Shown: piece by piece, positions 55,769 through 64,000 of the stretch
Layout of the letters: every line of letters starts with the position of its first letter
How positions within the stretch are numbered: position 1 is the stretch's first letter
Assembly (NCBI RefSeq): GCF_013114625.1
Contig: NZ_VTXD01000003.1
Coordinates: forward strand, 62,001-126,000
DNA length: 64,000 bases
Reading direction: 5' to 3'
Origin: Vibrio sp. 99-70-13A1
GTDB lineage: Bacteria; Pseudomonadota; Gammaproteobacteria; Enterobacterales; Vibrionaceae
The notes under the pieces: model-generated
What the model was told of the DNA's origin: nothing
Seen by the model: only the letters and a program-made list of their open reading frames with translations
Database searches by the model: none
Made by a program: the position numbers and the translations under genes

Positions 55769-58024
55769 CTAAGCCGCAATTCCACCTTTATTCACTTTAT
55801 TATCTGAAGCTTTATCTAAGAACGAGGTAATCAAACCTTGGATATCGAGAATGAGAGAGACCGAACCATCGCCTAAAATGGTGGCACCAGAGATGCCAGG
55901 CACCTTGTTGTAATTAGACTCTAAACTTTTAATGACCACTTGCTGCTGATCGAGCAGCTCATCAAGAAGTAAACCAACTCGGTTGCCTGCCGCTTCAACA
56001 AAGCAGAGAATTCGATTATGAAGATCGCCACTCTCCCCCATACCGAACTCTTCTTGTAATCGTAAGATCGGAATGTTTTCATCTCGTAGTCGGTATAGCT
56101 CCACACCACCTGACGCATGCTTTACGCATTGAGTATCAATTTGGATAGATTCAATAATGGTAAGAAGTGGGATGACATAAACTTCACCGCCAACTTTGAC
56201 AAGTTGACCATCAAGAATGGCGAGCGTGAGAGGTAAGCTAATAGTGAATTTACTGCCCTTACCTAATTCAGATTCAACTTCAATGTGCCCACCGAGCTCT
56301 TCAATATTTCTTTTCACAACATCCATACCCACACCGCGCCCAGAAATATCGGACACTTCGTCAGCCGTTGAAAAGCCAGGGGCAAAGATTAAGTTTAATA
56401 CTTGCTTATCTGTCATCTCCTCTCGGCGAGCGTCACTGACGACGACACCTTTTTCTACCGCTTTATTCCATAACCTATCGCAATCGATCCCTGCGCCATC
56501 GTCTTCCACTTCTACAATGATCGCTCCACCTTGGTGAAAAGCAGTGAGTTTAATAACACCCATTTCTGCCTTACCGTTTTCTTGACGGAGCTTGGGGATC
56601 TCGATTCCATGATCAATACCATTTCGAACAAGGTGTACAAGCGGGTCGACAATCCTTTCGAGTACGGTTTTATCCAGCTCTGTATTTTCACCAATGATTT
56701 GAAGGTCGACTTGTTTTTCTAAACGACCAGACAAGTCTCTTACTAAGCGAGGAAAACGACTAAACGCAAAACTCATAGGCAACATACGAATGTTAAGTAC
56801 ATTCTCTTGCAAGTCTTTACTGTTTTGTAAGAGTTGGTCTAATCCTGCTTTTAGCTTCTCAAGCTTATCAACCGTAAAATCATTACCGATTTCAGTCAGC
56901 ATTGATTGAGTAATAACAAGCTCACCAACCAGATTTATCAACCCATCCACTTTATCGATATCAACGCGAATAGAGCTCACACCAGAATCTGATTTACTCG
57001 GCTTAGTCTGAATCGGTTTCGGCTGAGGATCTTTAGCATTGGTAGAACAAGGCTTTGCTTCTGTCGCGGTTTGAGTAGTCTCACTAGACGACACATTGGA
57101 TTCTTTAGACCGCGTTGGGGTATCGATAGTTGATGACGCAGTATCTACAGGCATTATTTCTGTTTCTGCACCTGTAATGGGGGAGGCAGCTTCTGTTGAA
57201 GTTAGGGATGTTTCACTTGAGTCGGTATGAAACGAATTTAACTGCTGGGTTTCTTTATCATCATTAGCAGAAGTGTGTCTTACAATAGTCAGGTCACATT
57301 CATCTTCTACCCATTCGAATACTTCGACAATATCCTCTTCTTGTATCTCACCATTTAATTCAAACCTCCAACTCAAGTAACACAGCTCCGCTTCGAGTTC
57401 TGCTAAATCTGGTAGGTCGAGTTGGGTATTGGTTATCACGATTTCTGAATCGAGGTCTTTTAGTTCTCTTATAATTCTCAGCGGGTCGTTACCACTGAAG
57501 AACAAATCTGAATGTGGGACAAAGAGGACTCTCCAGCTTGCTTTCACTTCATCATTATTGTCACTTACTGAGTTATCGAGTGCTCTCGCTGTCTCACCAT
57601 CTAAATGACTATCTTCAGAAACTGATGATTCTTTTTCAGAACGAAGCAAACAACTGAGTTCATTGCTGACTGATTCTTTAAAATTTAAATCAACATCGAC
57701 TTTGTCTTCATGCCCTTCCAACATGGCTTTAATGCAATCACAACTTCTAAGCAGAACATCGACCGTTTGCTTTGTTAATTGCAATTCATCGTTTCTGACT
57801 TTATCTAAATAAGCTTCTACCGAATGAGTGAATTCGCTTATATCAAATAGATTGAAAGTTGCCGCTCCCCCCTTAATAGAATGAGCAGCTCTAAAGATAG
57901 TGTTAATGGTTTCAATATCGACGGTCTCAGGTTCAAGATCTAAAAGAATTTCTTCGAGCACTTCTAAGTTCTCGCAACATTCTTCGTAGAACATTTTACG
58001 TAGCTGGTCCATATCTAAAGCCAT
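55769..58024 (-). CDS. cheA: Chemotaxis histidine kinase CheA
   Basis: Kinase of 751 residues with Hpt domain (His48 in FRAAHSIKGGAATF), a long variable linker containing an acidic region, the P3 dimerisation helix (INLVGELVITQSMLTEIGNDF), HATPase (LVHLVRNGIDHGIE, DDGAGIDCD, GRGVGMDVVKRNIEELGGHI, GKGSKFTISLPLTL) and a CheW-like P5 domain at the end. It is the central enzyme of the cluster and should phosphorylate the CheY 77 bp upstream, the CheB REC domain and perhaps the REC-PP2C protein. It corresponds to VCA1095. Confidence 0.95.
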   Translation of the reverse strand: MALDMDQLRKMFYEECCENLEVLEEILLDLEPETVDIETINTIFRAAHSIKGGAATFNLFDISEFTHSVEAYLDKVRNDELQLTKQTVDVLLRSCDCIKAMLEGHEDKVDVDLNFKESVSNELSCLLRSEKESSVSEDSHLDGETARALDNSVSDNNDEVKASWRVLFVPHSDLFFSGNDPLRIIRELKDLDSEIVITNTQLDLPDLAELEAELCYLSWRFELNGEIQEEDIVEVFEWVEDECDLTIVRHTSANDDKETQQLNSFHTDSSETSLTSTEAASPITGAETEIMPVDTASSTIDTPTRSKESNVSSSETTQTATEAKPCSTNAKDPQPKPIQTKPSKSDSGVSSIRVDIDKVDGLINLVGELVITQSMLTEIGNDFTVDKLEKLKAGLDQLLQNSKDLQENVLNIRMLPMSFAFSRFPRLVRDLSGRLEKQVDLQIIGENTELDKTVLERIVDPLVHLVRNGIDHGIEIPKLRQENGKAEMGVIKLTAFHQGGAIIVEVEDDGAGIDCDRLWNKAVEKGVVVSDARREEMTDKQVLNLIFAPGFSTADEVSDISGRGVGMDVVKRNIEELGGHIEVESELGKGSKFTISLPLTLAILDGQLVKVGGEVYVIPLLTIIESIQIDTQCVKHASGGVELYRLRDENIPILRLQEEFGMGESGDLHNRILCFVEAAGNRVGLLLDELLDQQQVVIKSLESNYNKVPGISGATILGDGSVSLILDIQGLITSFLDKASDNKVNKGGIAA

Positions 58025-58100
58025 AACTGTCCCTACCCTGAGTGAGCACGATTATCTTTGTTACTACTGAATTGGTTTTTCTAAAACTAAAAACTAAAAG

Positions 58101-58460
58101 CTAGAGCACTCGCTTCAGTGTTTTCAGTAATGTCTCTGGGTTAAACGGTTTCACTAACCAACCGGTGGCGCCAGCAGATTTTCCTTCCTGCTTTTTTTCC
58201 ACACTGGTTTCCGTCGTTAACATGAGAATTGGAATGAATTTATATTGGGGAATACCTCGAATAGCTCGAACAAGATCAAAGCCACCCATAATAGGCATGT
58301 TTACATCGGAGATAACAACATCATACTTTGTAGTTTTCGATTTTCGTAAAGCATCACTTCCGTCATTCGCTGTCTCAACATCATAGCCTGCATCTTTCAA
58401 TGTATGGCTGACCATCTGGCGAATTGATACTGAATCGTCTACTGCTAAAATTTTCTTCAT
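58101..58460 (-). CDS. cheY: Single-domain response regulator CheY
   Basis: REC-only protein of 119 residues with the acidic pair DD (7-8), phospho-Asp52 in VISDVNMPIMGG, Thr in LMLTTE and Lys in LVKPFNPETL. It is closer to the CheY of alternative chemosensory systems than to the flagellar-switch CheY. It may not control the flagellar motor. A CTAAAA-type 7-bp repeat ends at its stop codon. Confidence 0.93.
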   Translation of the reverse strand: MKKILAVDDSVSIRQMVSHTLKDAGYDVETANDGSDALRKSKTTKYDVVISDVNMPIMGGFDLVRAIRGIPQYKFIPILMLTTETSVEKKQEGKSAGATGWLVKPFNPETLLKTLKRVL

Positions 58461-58480
58461 TTGAAACCCTCAACATCCAT

Positions 58481-58744
58481 TTACGAGTAAAACTGAGCTT
58501 TGAGATCGAGCAAAGCAATTGAGTCATTCAATATTTCAGATTCATTCTCTATTCGAATATCTACCCCTACGTGTTTAGCGGATACAAACAGAGAAGCTAA
58601 AGCTTGTAAACCTGCAGTATCGACACGTGTCACTTTCGAGGCATCAATGGATATTGATTCATTGTGAGTAAGCCATTGTAGATATTTTTCTTTCGAATTG
58701 AGAACTGTTGAAATCTCTAAGGACTCTTCCAGTACATATTCCAT
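58481..58744 (-). CDS. STAS-domain protein heading the chemosensory operon
   Basis: Protein of 87 residues with a STAS fold; the usual phosphorylatable Ser is replaced by Thr43 in VTRVDTAGLQALAS. It starts the operon (20 bp before cheY). Together with the second STAS protein and the REC-PP2C-kinase protein at the far end it frames the chemosensory genes with a partner-switch system. Confidence 0.85.
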   Translation of the reverse strand: MEYVLEESLEISTVLNSKEKYLQWLTHNESISIDASKVTRVDTAGLQALASLFVSAKHVGVDIRIENESEILNDSIALLDLKAQFYS

Positions 58745-59100
58745 ATGTATCCCTTTCGAAACTGGAGTTCATAAAACCTAGTGAACATTAAAATCGGGTG
58801 CTTTTCTGCAAGTTTTAGAACGCCTTCAAACCTAAGTTCTAGCCAGCAAACTTAAGTATTAACCTTTGAAACTTGTCTCTTATTATTCAGTGTAGGTTGG
58901 AATATTCATTTATCAAATCAAACACGAGTAATTATCTTTAAGCATTTACTTAAGGAATGTATGGAAATTAATTTCAAACAGAAACACTGAGTTAAAAAAA
59001 TGAAATTATCATTAGCAATTCGTCAATTATTTTTAACCCTAGTTCAATAGTGCGAGGACCAATAGATTTGAACTGAACAAAGTTGAGTTGATGAAATAGA

Positions 59101-59136
59101 AGTAGAAGTAGAAGTAGAAGTAGAAGTAGAAGTAGA
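59101..59136. repeat. Tandem 6-bp repeat, AGTAGA x6
   Basis: Six perfect AGTAGA units directly beside the first parS2 site (59139). Hexamer repeats are usually slippage products; the position touching the partition sites is notable. Confidence 0.93.
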
Positions 59137-59137
59137 A

Positions 59138-59182
59138 GTTTACAGTGTAAATTGATTTGGTGGTTCAATTTACACTGTAAAG
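59138..59182. other. parS2: Two parS2 sites as a perfect inverted repeat
   Basis: GTTTACAGTGTAAAT (59138-59152) and ATTTACACTGTAAAG (59168-59182) both fit the NTTTACANTGTAAAN consensus. Their extended arms TTTACAGTGTAAATTGA (59139-59155) and TCAATTTACACTGTAAA (59165-59181) are perfectly complementary over 17 bp, with a 9-bp centre. Confidence 0.85.
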
Positions 59183-59220
59183 TCGGATGAATTAGTTGGT
59201 TGAAGTAGTAAGAGCCAGTT

Positions 59221-61356
59221 CTATTTACACTGTAAATTACAGAGTATATTTTTCACATCCAAACGAATTTGAGATTCAGCCTGTTTCCGTCCAACAAATC
59301 CATAGTCAGAAACACACTCGGACCAAGTTTTTTGCTGGATAGCTTTAGCGATTAATAGCAGGGAAAATTCACCCTTCCCATTCGAATTCAGGTATAAGGC
59401 GACTTTCACTAGCAAATATCCAACACTATCAAAACTGTTTCCACCATGAACATAGTGCTCAAGTAAGCGAACTTCTGAAGCAGAAAGGCTAAGGCCTAAA
59501 GACTTGGGTAATAGTGCTTTTACCATTAGAGGTTCAAGTGAAGCTAAAGAACTAGAAGCTAAATAAAGGAAGTTTTGTTCAAAGCCATGAACAGCATCAC
59601 CAATCCAGTGTTGAGAATTACTTTGTATTGGCTTAAGCATAAGTAAAGAATGACAACCACTCGCTTGGTCTCTTTGATGCCCTAAATGAACTGGAGAATA
59701 TCCATTGTTTTTCCAGAAGCTAACCAATTCACTCGTTGCGCCATAGCTTGTTGCAAAGTAATCAACATCGGATAATGAGCTTGAAAGGTTATCTAACATT
59801 AAACTGCCTAACCCCTGATTTTGATAACGAGGATGAGTGGCAATCCTCATAATTCGAATACAGCGAGAACTTGCTGATTCTGCAAAACCTAAATGATTGG
59901 CTAAAACAGCAGGCGCTAAATGACCTTTAGGACGACGCTTACCAAGCTGAATATCTTGAATGACCTCAGATGATAACCCGCCCTCTTCCACTGTTAAGAT
60001 ACACCCTAGACAAGTGTTTTCATGAAATAAGGCATAAAGCTCAACAGACGCGTTAGACAATATCTGCATTAAGTCATTGGGTGATGTTTGATAATGGGCA
60101 CTTACCAGCAAAGCGAAACATTGTTTTAATTTTTCAGGATGAGTAACAAAGTCTTCCTTGGGCAGCTTTTCCCATAAAAGAGTTTCACTTCCTAATAGGT
60201 TATCACTGTTGTTTTCTCGAATAGAAAATGGATCAAGTGAACGACCTACTGCCTGATCTTCCAATCGAGTATGATTAGCTCTTCCTGCGACTGGCTTATC
60301 TTGGGTAAAATCTACATTCAAAAGAAAACAATCAAACAGCCAATTTTCAAGTGGGTCATTAACACTCCAACGAATTGGCTGTTCAATAGTGCAAGCTTTC
60401 CAATTTGGTCTCACCTTAGAAAGCCAAGATTCGAACTTTATTCCAAATCCTCTCCCACTGCCTTCATAGCCATGCAACGTTGTTGAAAAGACTAAACGGT
60501 GATAACTCTCAACCATTTTTTTTAGCATCGGAATAGGAATAGCAGCCGCTTCATCAACCAACAATAAGTCACAATCAGGTTTAGATTGAAGCAACTCATC
60601 TGGGGCAATAAAAGTGACTCGCGACTGACCAAATTTAAGCGTCCCCTTCCCTTCTCTCTCAGCGCCTTTTAATAAATTCAGAGCGTGATAAAAAATAGGT
60701 TCTACAGCTTTAATTGAGGAAGCGGTAACCACAACGTTAAATGGTGAGCGCATCAAAAGAAGTTGTGCCGTAGCAATACCAAGCGCGCTACTTTTACCAC
60801 GCCCGCGATCAGCGGTTAGCACGAGTGGTCGTTTACGATGACCAGACACCACTTTCAAAATGAGTTCTATGGCGTGATTTTGTTGGCTAAATTTATCGGC
60901 TATTTTTGCTGTTATGCTTTTTTTAGGTAAATCAGAAGGCGGATGTTTTTCATCAAGCTGCAATAATTTATCGAAGTGCTGAGTTAACCAAGATTGATCA
61001 ATAGAAGGTTTTTTCTGTTTTTCCGGAGGTAATATTATCGCAAGTCCTCCGCCAATAATGGATCCAAGCGCAGCACTAAAACTGTTAGCATCAAACTCAA
61101 ACCTGAAATCACATATCAATAACTGACACTCTCGCCCTAATAGCTGCTGCCCTTTATTAATAGAAACATGATTCACTCCTTCCCGACTTACACCTCCAAT
61201 TTGAAAAACATTCAATTCAGGATATTGAGCTAAGTAAGTTTGAATCACGTTATCTTGCCAAATATCGCAGCCACGTAAAACAACACCATAGCGGTGGTCA
61301 TTGTGCTGCGCGATAGAAGAAAGATCAGTAAGGAAATTAAGCGGCTGAGTAGTCAT
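59221..61356 (-). CDS. tmcA: tRNA(Met) cytidine acetyltransferase TmcA
   Basis: Enzyme that makes N4-acetylcytidine at the wobble position of elongator tRNA-Met, 711 residues from MTTQPLNFL (61356); an ATG at 61365 adds three. The domains are an N-terminal TmcA-type region, an ATPase/helicase core with Walker A TADRGRGKSSALG and Walker B LLLVDEAAAI, a GNAT acetyltransferase (RIMRIATHPRYQNQGLGSLMLD) and a C-terminal tRNA-binding tail. The downstream end carries a parS2 site, so part of the centromere is inside the coding sequence. It follows the parAB terminator. Confidence 0.95.
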   Translation of the reverse strand: MTTQPLNFLTDLSSIAQHNDHRYGVVLRGCDIWQDNVIQTYLAQYPELNVFQIGGVSREGVNHVSINKGQQLLGRECQLLICDFRFEFDANSFSAALGSIIGGGLAIILPPEKQKKPSIDQSWLTQHFDKLLQLDEKHPPSDLPKKSITAKIADKFSQQNHAIELILKVVSGHRKRPLVLTADRGRGKSSALGIATAQLLLMRSPFNVVVTASSIKAVEPIFYHALNLLKGAEREGKGTLKFGQSRVTFIAPDELLQSKPDCDLLLVDEAAAIPIPMLKKMVESYHRLVFSTTLHGYEGSGRGFGIKFESWLSKVRPNWKACTIEQPIRWSVNDPLENWLFDCFLLNVDFTQDKPVAGRANHTRLEDQAVGRSLDPFSIRENNSDNLLGSETLLWEKLPKEDFVTHPEKLKQCFALLVSAHYQTSPNDLMQILSNASVELYALFHENTCLGCILTVEEGGLSSEVIQDIQLGKRRPKGHLAPAVLANHLGFAESASSRCIRIMRIATHPRYQNQGLGSLMLDNLSSSLSDVDYFATSYGATSELVSFWKNNGYSPVHLGHQRDQASGCHSLLMLKPIQSNSQHWIGDAVHGFEQNFLYLASSSLASLEPLMVKALLPKSLGLSLSASEVRLLEHYVHGGNSFDSVGYLLVKVALYLNSNGKGEFSLLLIAKAIQQKTWSECVSDYGFVGRKQAESQIRLDVKNILCNLQCK
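59223..59237. other. parS2: parS2 site overlapping the tmcA stop codon
   Basis: ATTTACACTGTAAAT fits NTTTACANTGTAAAN; on the minus strand it encodes the final LQCK of TmcA and one base of the stop codon. It lies 41 bp from the inverted pair, making a cluster of three sites in 100 bp. Confidence 0.82.
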
Positions 61357-61402
61357 AAATTGCATCCAGATTTATCTGTCATGCAGTTTACCACAGGTAT
61401 AA

Positions 61403-61426
61403 AAAAAGCCGCATGCGCGGCTTTTT
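61403..61426 (-). terminator. Terminator of the parAB operon
   Basis: AAAAAGCCGC (61403-61412), ATGC, GCGGCTTTTT (61417-61426); on the minus strand a 10-bp stem runs into a T7 tract. It lies 17 bp after the parB stop and before the tmcA start. Confidence 0.92.
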
Positions 61427-61442
61427 GAAATAAAAGTAAAAG

Positions 61443-62417
61443 TTAAGCGAGTTTAGATTCAACAAAAGCTAAGATATCTTGCATCGTCGCATCATCCACT
61501 TTCTTAAGATTAAGAGCCAAATTAGAACCTTTACGGCTGTAGCTTGCACGACCTTTTATCAAATCAACTTTCGGTGACGATTTTTTCACAGGTGCAGGAA
61601 CCAATTCTAAAATCCAAGCTTCGAGCGTTTCAGTCACATCTTTTGTCAAACGAGCCACGCCTTGAGCATCGCTTCTTTGCCAAACAAACCCTTCTGAACC
61701 CGTACACTTATCAAGTAAAACGATTTGCTGTTCGTCAGTTAAACCGACAAATTGTTTATGCAGTTTAACAATCGTTGGGCGACCCAAATCGCTGACATTA
61801 GGATAAGCTTGCAGTAATTCCAGTGGTAAAGCCGCCGCTTTTAGCGCCCCACTCACTAATGCTTCACTGCACTGAAAGATTTTAGCGAGTGCTTTTTGAT
61901 CTTCAGCTTCGCCTTTATCGAGTTTCGCTTGCATCTCTTTGCCTTTCTCGTATAACGAAAGTGGCTTATGAGCATTAGCGACATCAGAAAGGAACTTAGC
62001 GTGCTCTGAATTAATATCTTCAGCAACATAGATTAAGAACTCTTTACCAGCAAGAATACAAGACATACGACGACGACTACCGTCAAGTACCTCAATCTTG
62101 CCATCTTTATTCTTACGACCGACAGCTGGATACTGCTGACCTCTTTCTTTTAAAGTCGTAAGAACATCTGATAATGCATGTTCATTTAGAAATGATTGTT
62201 CACGGGCATTTTCTTCAAATACTACCGTTTTGTTTGCAACCTGATCCGCAGGAATACGCACCAACTCAAACGAAACTAGGTCTTCACCCGCGACAGAAAG
62301 CTCGATAATTTGAGCCTGTTCTTTCGCCGCCGTTTGAGCCTCTTGAGGAGTCACAACACGACGCTTATTCGCTTTTCCAAATAGCTTTGCGTTTAAGTCT
62401 GAAGTTTTAATTGCCAT
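61443..62417 (-). CDS. parB2: Chromosome partition protein ParB2
   Basis: Centromere-binding protein of 324 residues of the chromosome II/plasmid class. The N-terminal ParB nuclease-like fold shows GQQYPAVGRKNKDGKIEVLDGSRRRMSC and the DNA-binding middle SLYEKGKEMQAKLDKG, LAKIFQCSEALVSGALKAA; the C-terminus carries the dimerisation part. It differs from the chromosome I type (Spo0J), as expected for ParB2. It should bind the five NTTTACANTGTAAAN sites found here. Seven bases separate it from parA. Confidence 0.92.
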   Translation of the reverse strand: MAIKTSDLNAKLFGKANKRRVVTPQEAQTAAKEQAQIIELSVAGEDLVSFELVRIPADQVANKTVVFEENAREQSFLNEHALSDVLTTLKERGQQYPAVGRKNKDGKIEVLDGSRRRMSCILAGKEFLIYVAEDINSEHAKFLSDVANAHKPLSLYEKGKEMQAKLDKGEAEDQKALAKIFQCSEALVSGALKAAALPLELLQAYPNVSDLGRPTIVKLHKQFVGLTDEQQIVLLDKCTGSEGFVWQRSDAQGVARLTKDVTETLEAWILELVPAPVKKSSPKVDLIKGRASYSRKGSNLALNLKKVDDATMQDILAFVESKLA

Positions 62418-62424
62418 GTGTTAC

Positions 62425-63648
62425 TTACCCCTGATTTAGTGAAGACCAATTACTATGAAGTACGCGTTCCAGTTCTAAAGCACTTTTTTGAACAGCATCT
62501 TGAGCGGTAGCAAGTGTCTTTTTGCCCCCTTCAAAGTCGCTTGTTGTTAAGTCAAAAACAGTACTGTAAGTATCGGCACACGTTTCAAATGCGCGGCTTC
62601 TTGGTATGGTTGCCATCATCACTTGGTCACCCAATAAATAGTTCATCTCAGTCAGAACTGAAACTTGTTTTTTATTGTCGTCTTCAAACATGGTTGGCAT
62701 GAGTCGAACAAACTCTAGACCTTTCCAGTCATCTGGGAACATTTCATACACAGTCGGTAAATGTTGGAAAAAGTTAACCGTAGAAGCCCAATCCAAACGC
62801 TTAGCAGCACATGGAATAAGTAACGCATTAGATGCGTACATTGCATTCCAAACCAGTGGATCAACGTGTGGACCGGTATCAATCATGATGACGTCAAAAT
62901 CATCAGCAATCTTATCAATTAATTTCTCTTTCAATAAACGAACAATATCTAAAGACTGGTTTTGAGAAAGATGCTGCCACGCTTCTGCGTTAAACATCGC
63001 ATCTTCAGGGAATGCAGAAATTGTCTTTAAGTTAGGATATTGAGTCGGTAATAAAACGTTCTTACGTAAGAATTCAATATCAACGTCTTCACCTTCTGGC
63101 ACGTTATCCAACATAATATCGACAGCTGAATAAATGTTTTCGTGTTCAGATACACTAATTTGAGGGTTCAAGAACAAACGAAGTGACCCTTGTGGATCCA
63201 AGTCAATCAAACAAATGCGGTAACGCTTTTCCAAATTGAGCGATAGACAAGCCGCAAGATGAACCGCAGTCATGGATTTACCTGTACCACCCTTCTGGTT
63301 TTGTACGTTAATAATCCACGGTTTATGATCAACATTTTTTTTGCGTTCATGGAATTTCGGCAAACCAGCCGCATCCATAAGCATGTGTGCTTCTTCAAGA
63401 GAAATAGAATAATGGTTAGCATTATTCTTAGTAAATTGATGACCTTCAGCTTCAAGTTTATTAATCGCATCATCTAACTTACGACGAGTTAAACCCGAAC
63501 GTGTTTCCATTAAAGCTTTAGACATAGGAGGAAAGTGCTCATCACTTCTCTCTTCTAAAACAATCTCAATGCGATCAGCCTGAACCTGTTGTGTCTGTTC
63601 GGCTAGTTGATAGAGATTTTCAATCGTTTGTTCTCTTTTCATTGCCAA
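62425..63648 (-). CDS. parA2: Chromosome partition ATPase ParA2
   Basis: Walker-type ATPase of 407 residues. It has an N-terminal HTH extension (about 40-100, LTRRKLDDAINKLEAEGHQF) typical of type Ia plasmid and chromosome II ParA proteins, then the deviant Walker A QNQKGGTGKSMTAVHLAACL, Walker A' ICLIDLDPQGSLRL and Walker B VIMIDTGPHVD. The extension lets it repress its own promoter. It moves ParB2-parS2 complexes along the nucleoid. The operon points away from the right edge, where the origin region is expected. Confidence 0.95.
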   Translation of the reverse strand: MAMKREQTIENLYQLAEQTQQVQADRIEIVLEERSDEHFPPMSKALMETRSGLTRRKLDDAINKLEAEGHQFTKNNANHYSISLEEAHMLMDAAGLPKFHERKKNVDHKPWIINVQNQKGGTGKSMTAVHLAACLSLNLEKRYRICLIDLDPQGSLRLFLNPQISVSEHENIYSAVDIMLDNVPEGEDVDIEFLRKNVLLPTQYPNLKTISAFPEDAMFNAEAWQHLSQNQSLDIVRLLKEKLIDKIADDFDVIMIDTGPHVDPLVWNAMYASNALLIPCAAKRLDWASTVNFFQHLPTVYEMFPDDWKGLEFVRLMPTMFEDDNKKQVSVLTEMNYLLGDQVMMATIPRSRAFETCADTYSTVFDLTTSDFEGGKKTLATAQDAVQKSALELERVLHSNWSSLNQG

Positions 63649-64000
63649 TATCCGTAATGATTAACCTGCACACATTGTACAGCAATAAACACCAAAACCA
63701 ACAAAAACATGAACATACATTCAGGAGCAATATCACATAAAATAAACGAACAAATCGATAGTTTGTGTAAATCGATAGAAATAATGAACAAATATATTAA
63801 TAAAACGAGAGTAAACACCAGACAAAGTTAACAATAATAAAAATGTTACAGCATCACCTATTTACAATGTAAATGATGATAAAAAATATAATCTTCGGAA
63901 CGATTGAAATTTATGCATAAACTACGGCAAATGTGATTTGGATTGTACTTTTAATTATTGAAGATAACGAGGTGTCTACTTAGACGAAAATTGTCCTCTG
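63649..64000. promoter_or_regulatory. parA2 promoter region, AT-rich
   Basis: 352 bp upstream of parA with very low GC, many A/T runs and the parS2 site at 63860. No ORF is present. In V. cholerae the chromosome II origin and rctB lie on this side of parA, so the AT-rich stretch may be the beginning of the origin region; no convincing RctB iterons are seen within the window's last bases. Confidence 0.5.
63860..63874. other. parS2: parS2 site upstream of parA2
   Basis: ATTTACAATGTAAAT fits NTTTACANTGTAAAN exactly and is identical to the copy at 19971-19985. It lies about 210 bp before the parA ATG. Confidence 0.82.

Overview
The window looks like part of the second (smaller) chromosome of a Vibrio, most likely of the Splendidus group. 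At its right end lies a ParA2/ParB2-type partition operon with nearby copies of the 15-bp palindrome known for Vibrio chromosome II (parS2, NTTTACANTGTAAAN). The gene content (PutA/PutP, a PTS sucrose operon, TmcA, and a chemosensory cluster ordered like V. cholerae VCA1086-VCA1096) also fits a Vibrio chromosome II arm close to its origin. No rRNA, tRNA, insertion sequence, prophage or CRISPR array was seen.

Layout. 1-6.0 kb: a minus-strand iron-siderophore uptake operon (two TonB-dependent receptors, a periplasmic binding protein and the first part of a FecCD permease), in the order of the vibrioferrin psuA-pvuABC genes but with no biosynthesis genes next to it. 6.4-13.4 kb: a sucrose regulon (hydrolase, fructokinase, PTS IIBC, LacI repressor, porin) with matching operator sequences. 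13.9-22.2 kb: mixed genes: a CtlX-type amidinohydrolase, an ABC exporter, a DUF445 protein, an Lrp regulator, two small proteins, a duplicated SnoaL-like lipoprotein and an AraC regulator. 22.4-29.0 kb: proline catabolism (putP, an ALDH-like protein, putA and an AraC-type regulator). 29.4-32.5 kb: two tandem paralogous envelope proteins (coiled coil + PEGA), the second fused to a formylglycine-generating-enzyme-like domain, followed by a strongly structured candidate small RNA. 33-34.5 kb: a PAS-LuxR regulator and pdxH. 34.6-44.2 kb: a DctB-like kinase, an NtrC-type regulator with a degenerate AAA+ domain, and a Lap-type locus (LapC, LapG, LapD, LapB) that should secrete a giant adhesin and control its release by c-di-GMP. 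44.3-58.7 kb: a FapA/DUF342 protein, then a minus-strand chemosensory cluster (cheY, cheA, two cheW, soluble triple-PAS MCP, cheR, cheD, cheB, membrane MCP) framed by STAS proteins and a REC-PP2C-kinase partner-switch protein. 59-64 kb: tmcA and parAB.

How the parts work together. The sucrose genes form one regulon: outer-membrane entry (ScrY), phosphorylating import (ScrA), hydrolysis (ScrB), fructose phosphorylation (ScrK) and repression (ScrR). The put genes import proline and oxidise it to glutamate. The Lap genes and the chemosensory/partner-switch cluster both point to regulated surface attachment and stress signalling. Intergenic regions carry many short tandem repeats of 5-7 bp, several touching stop codons or ribosome sites, as well as a 19-bp degenerate array and five parS2 sites, two of them arranged as a perfect inverted repeat.
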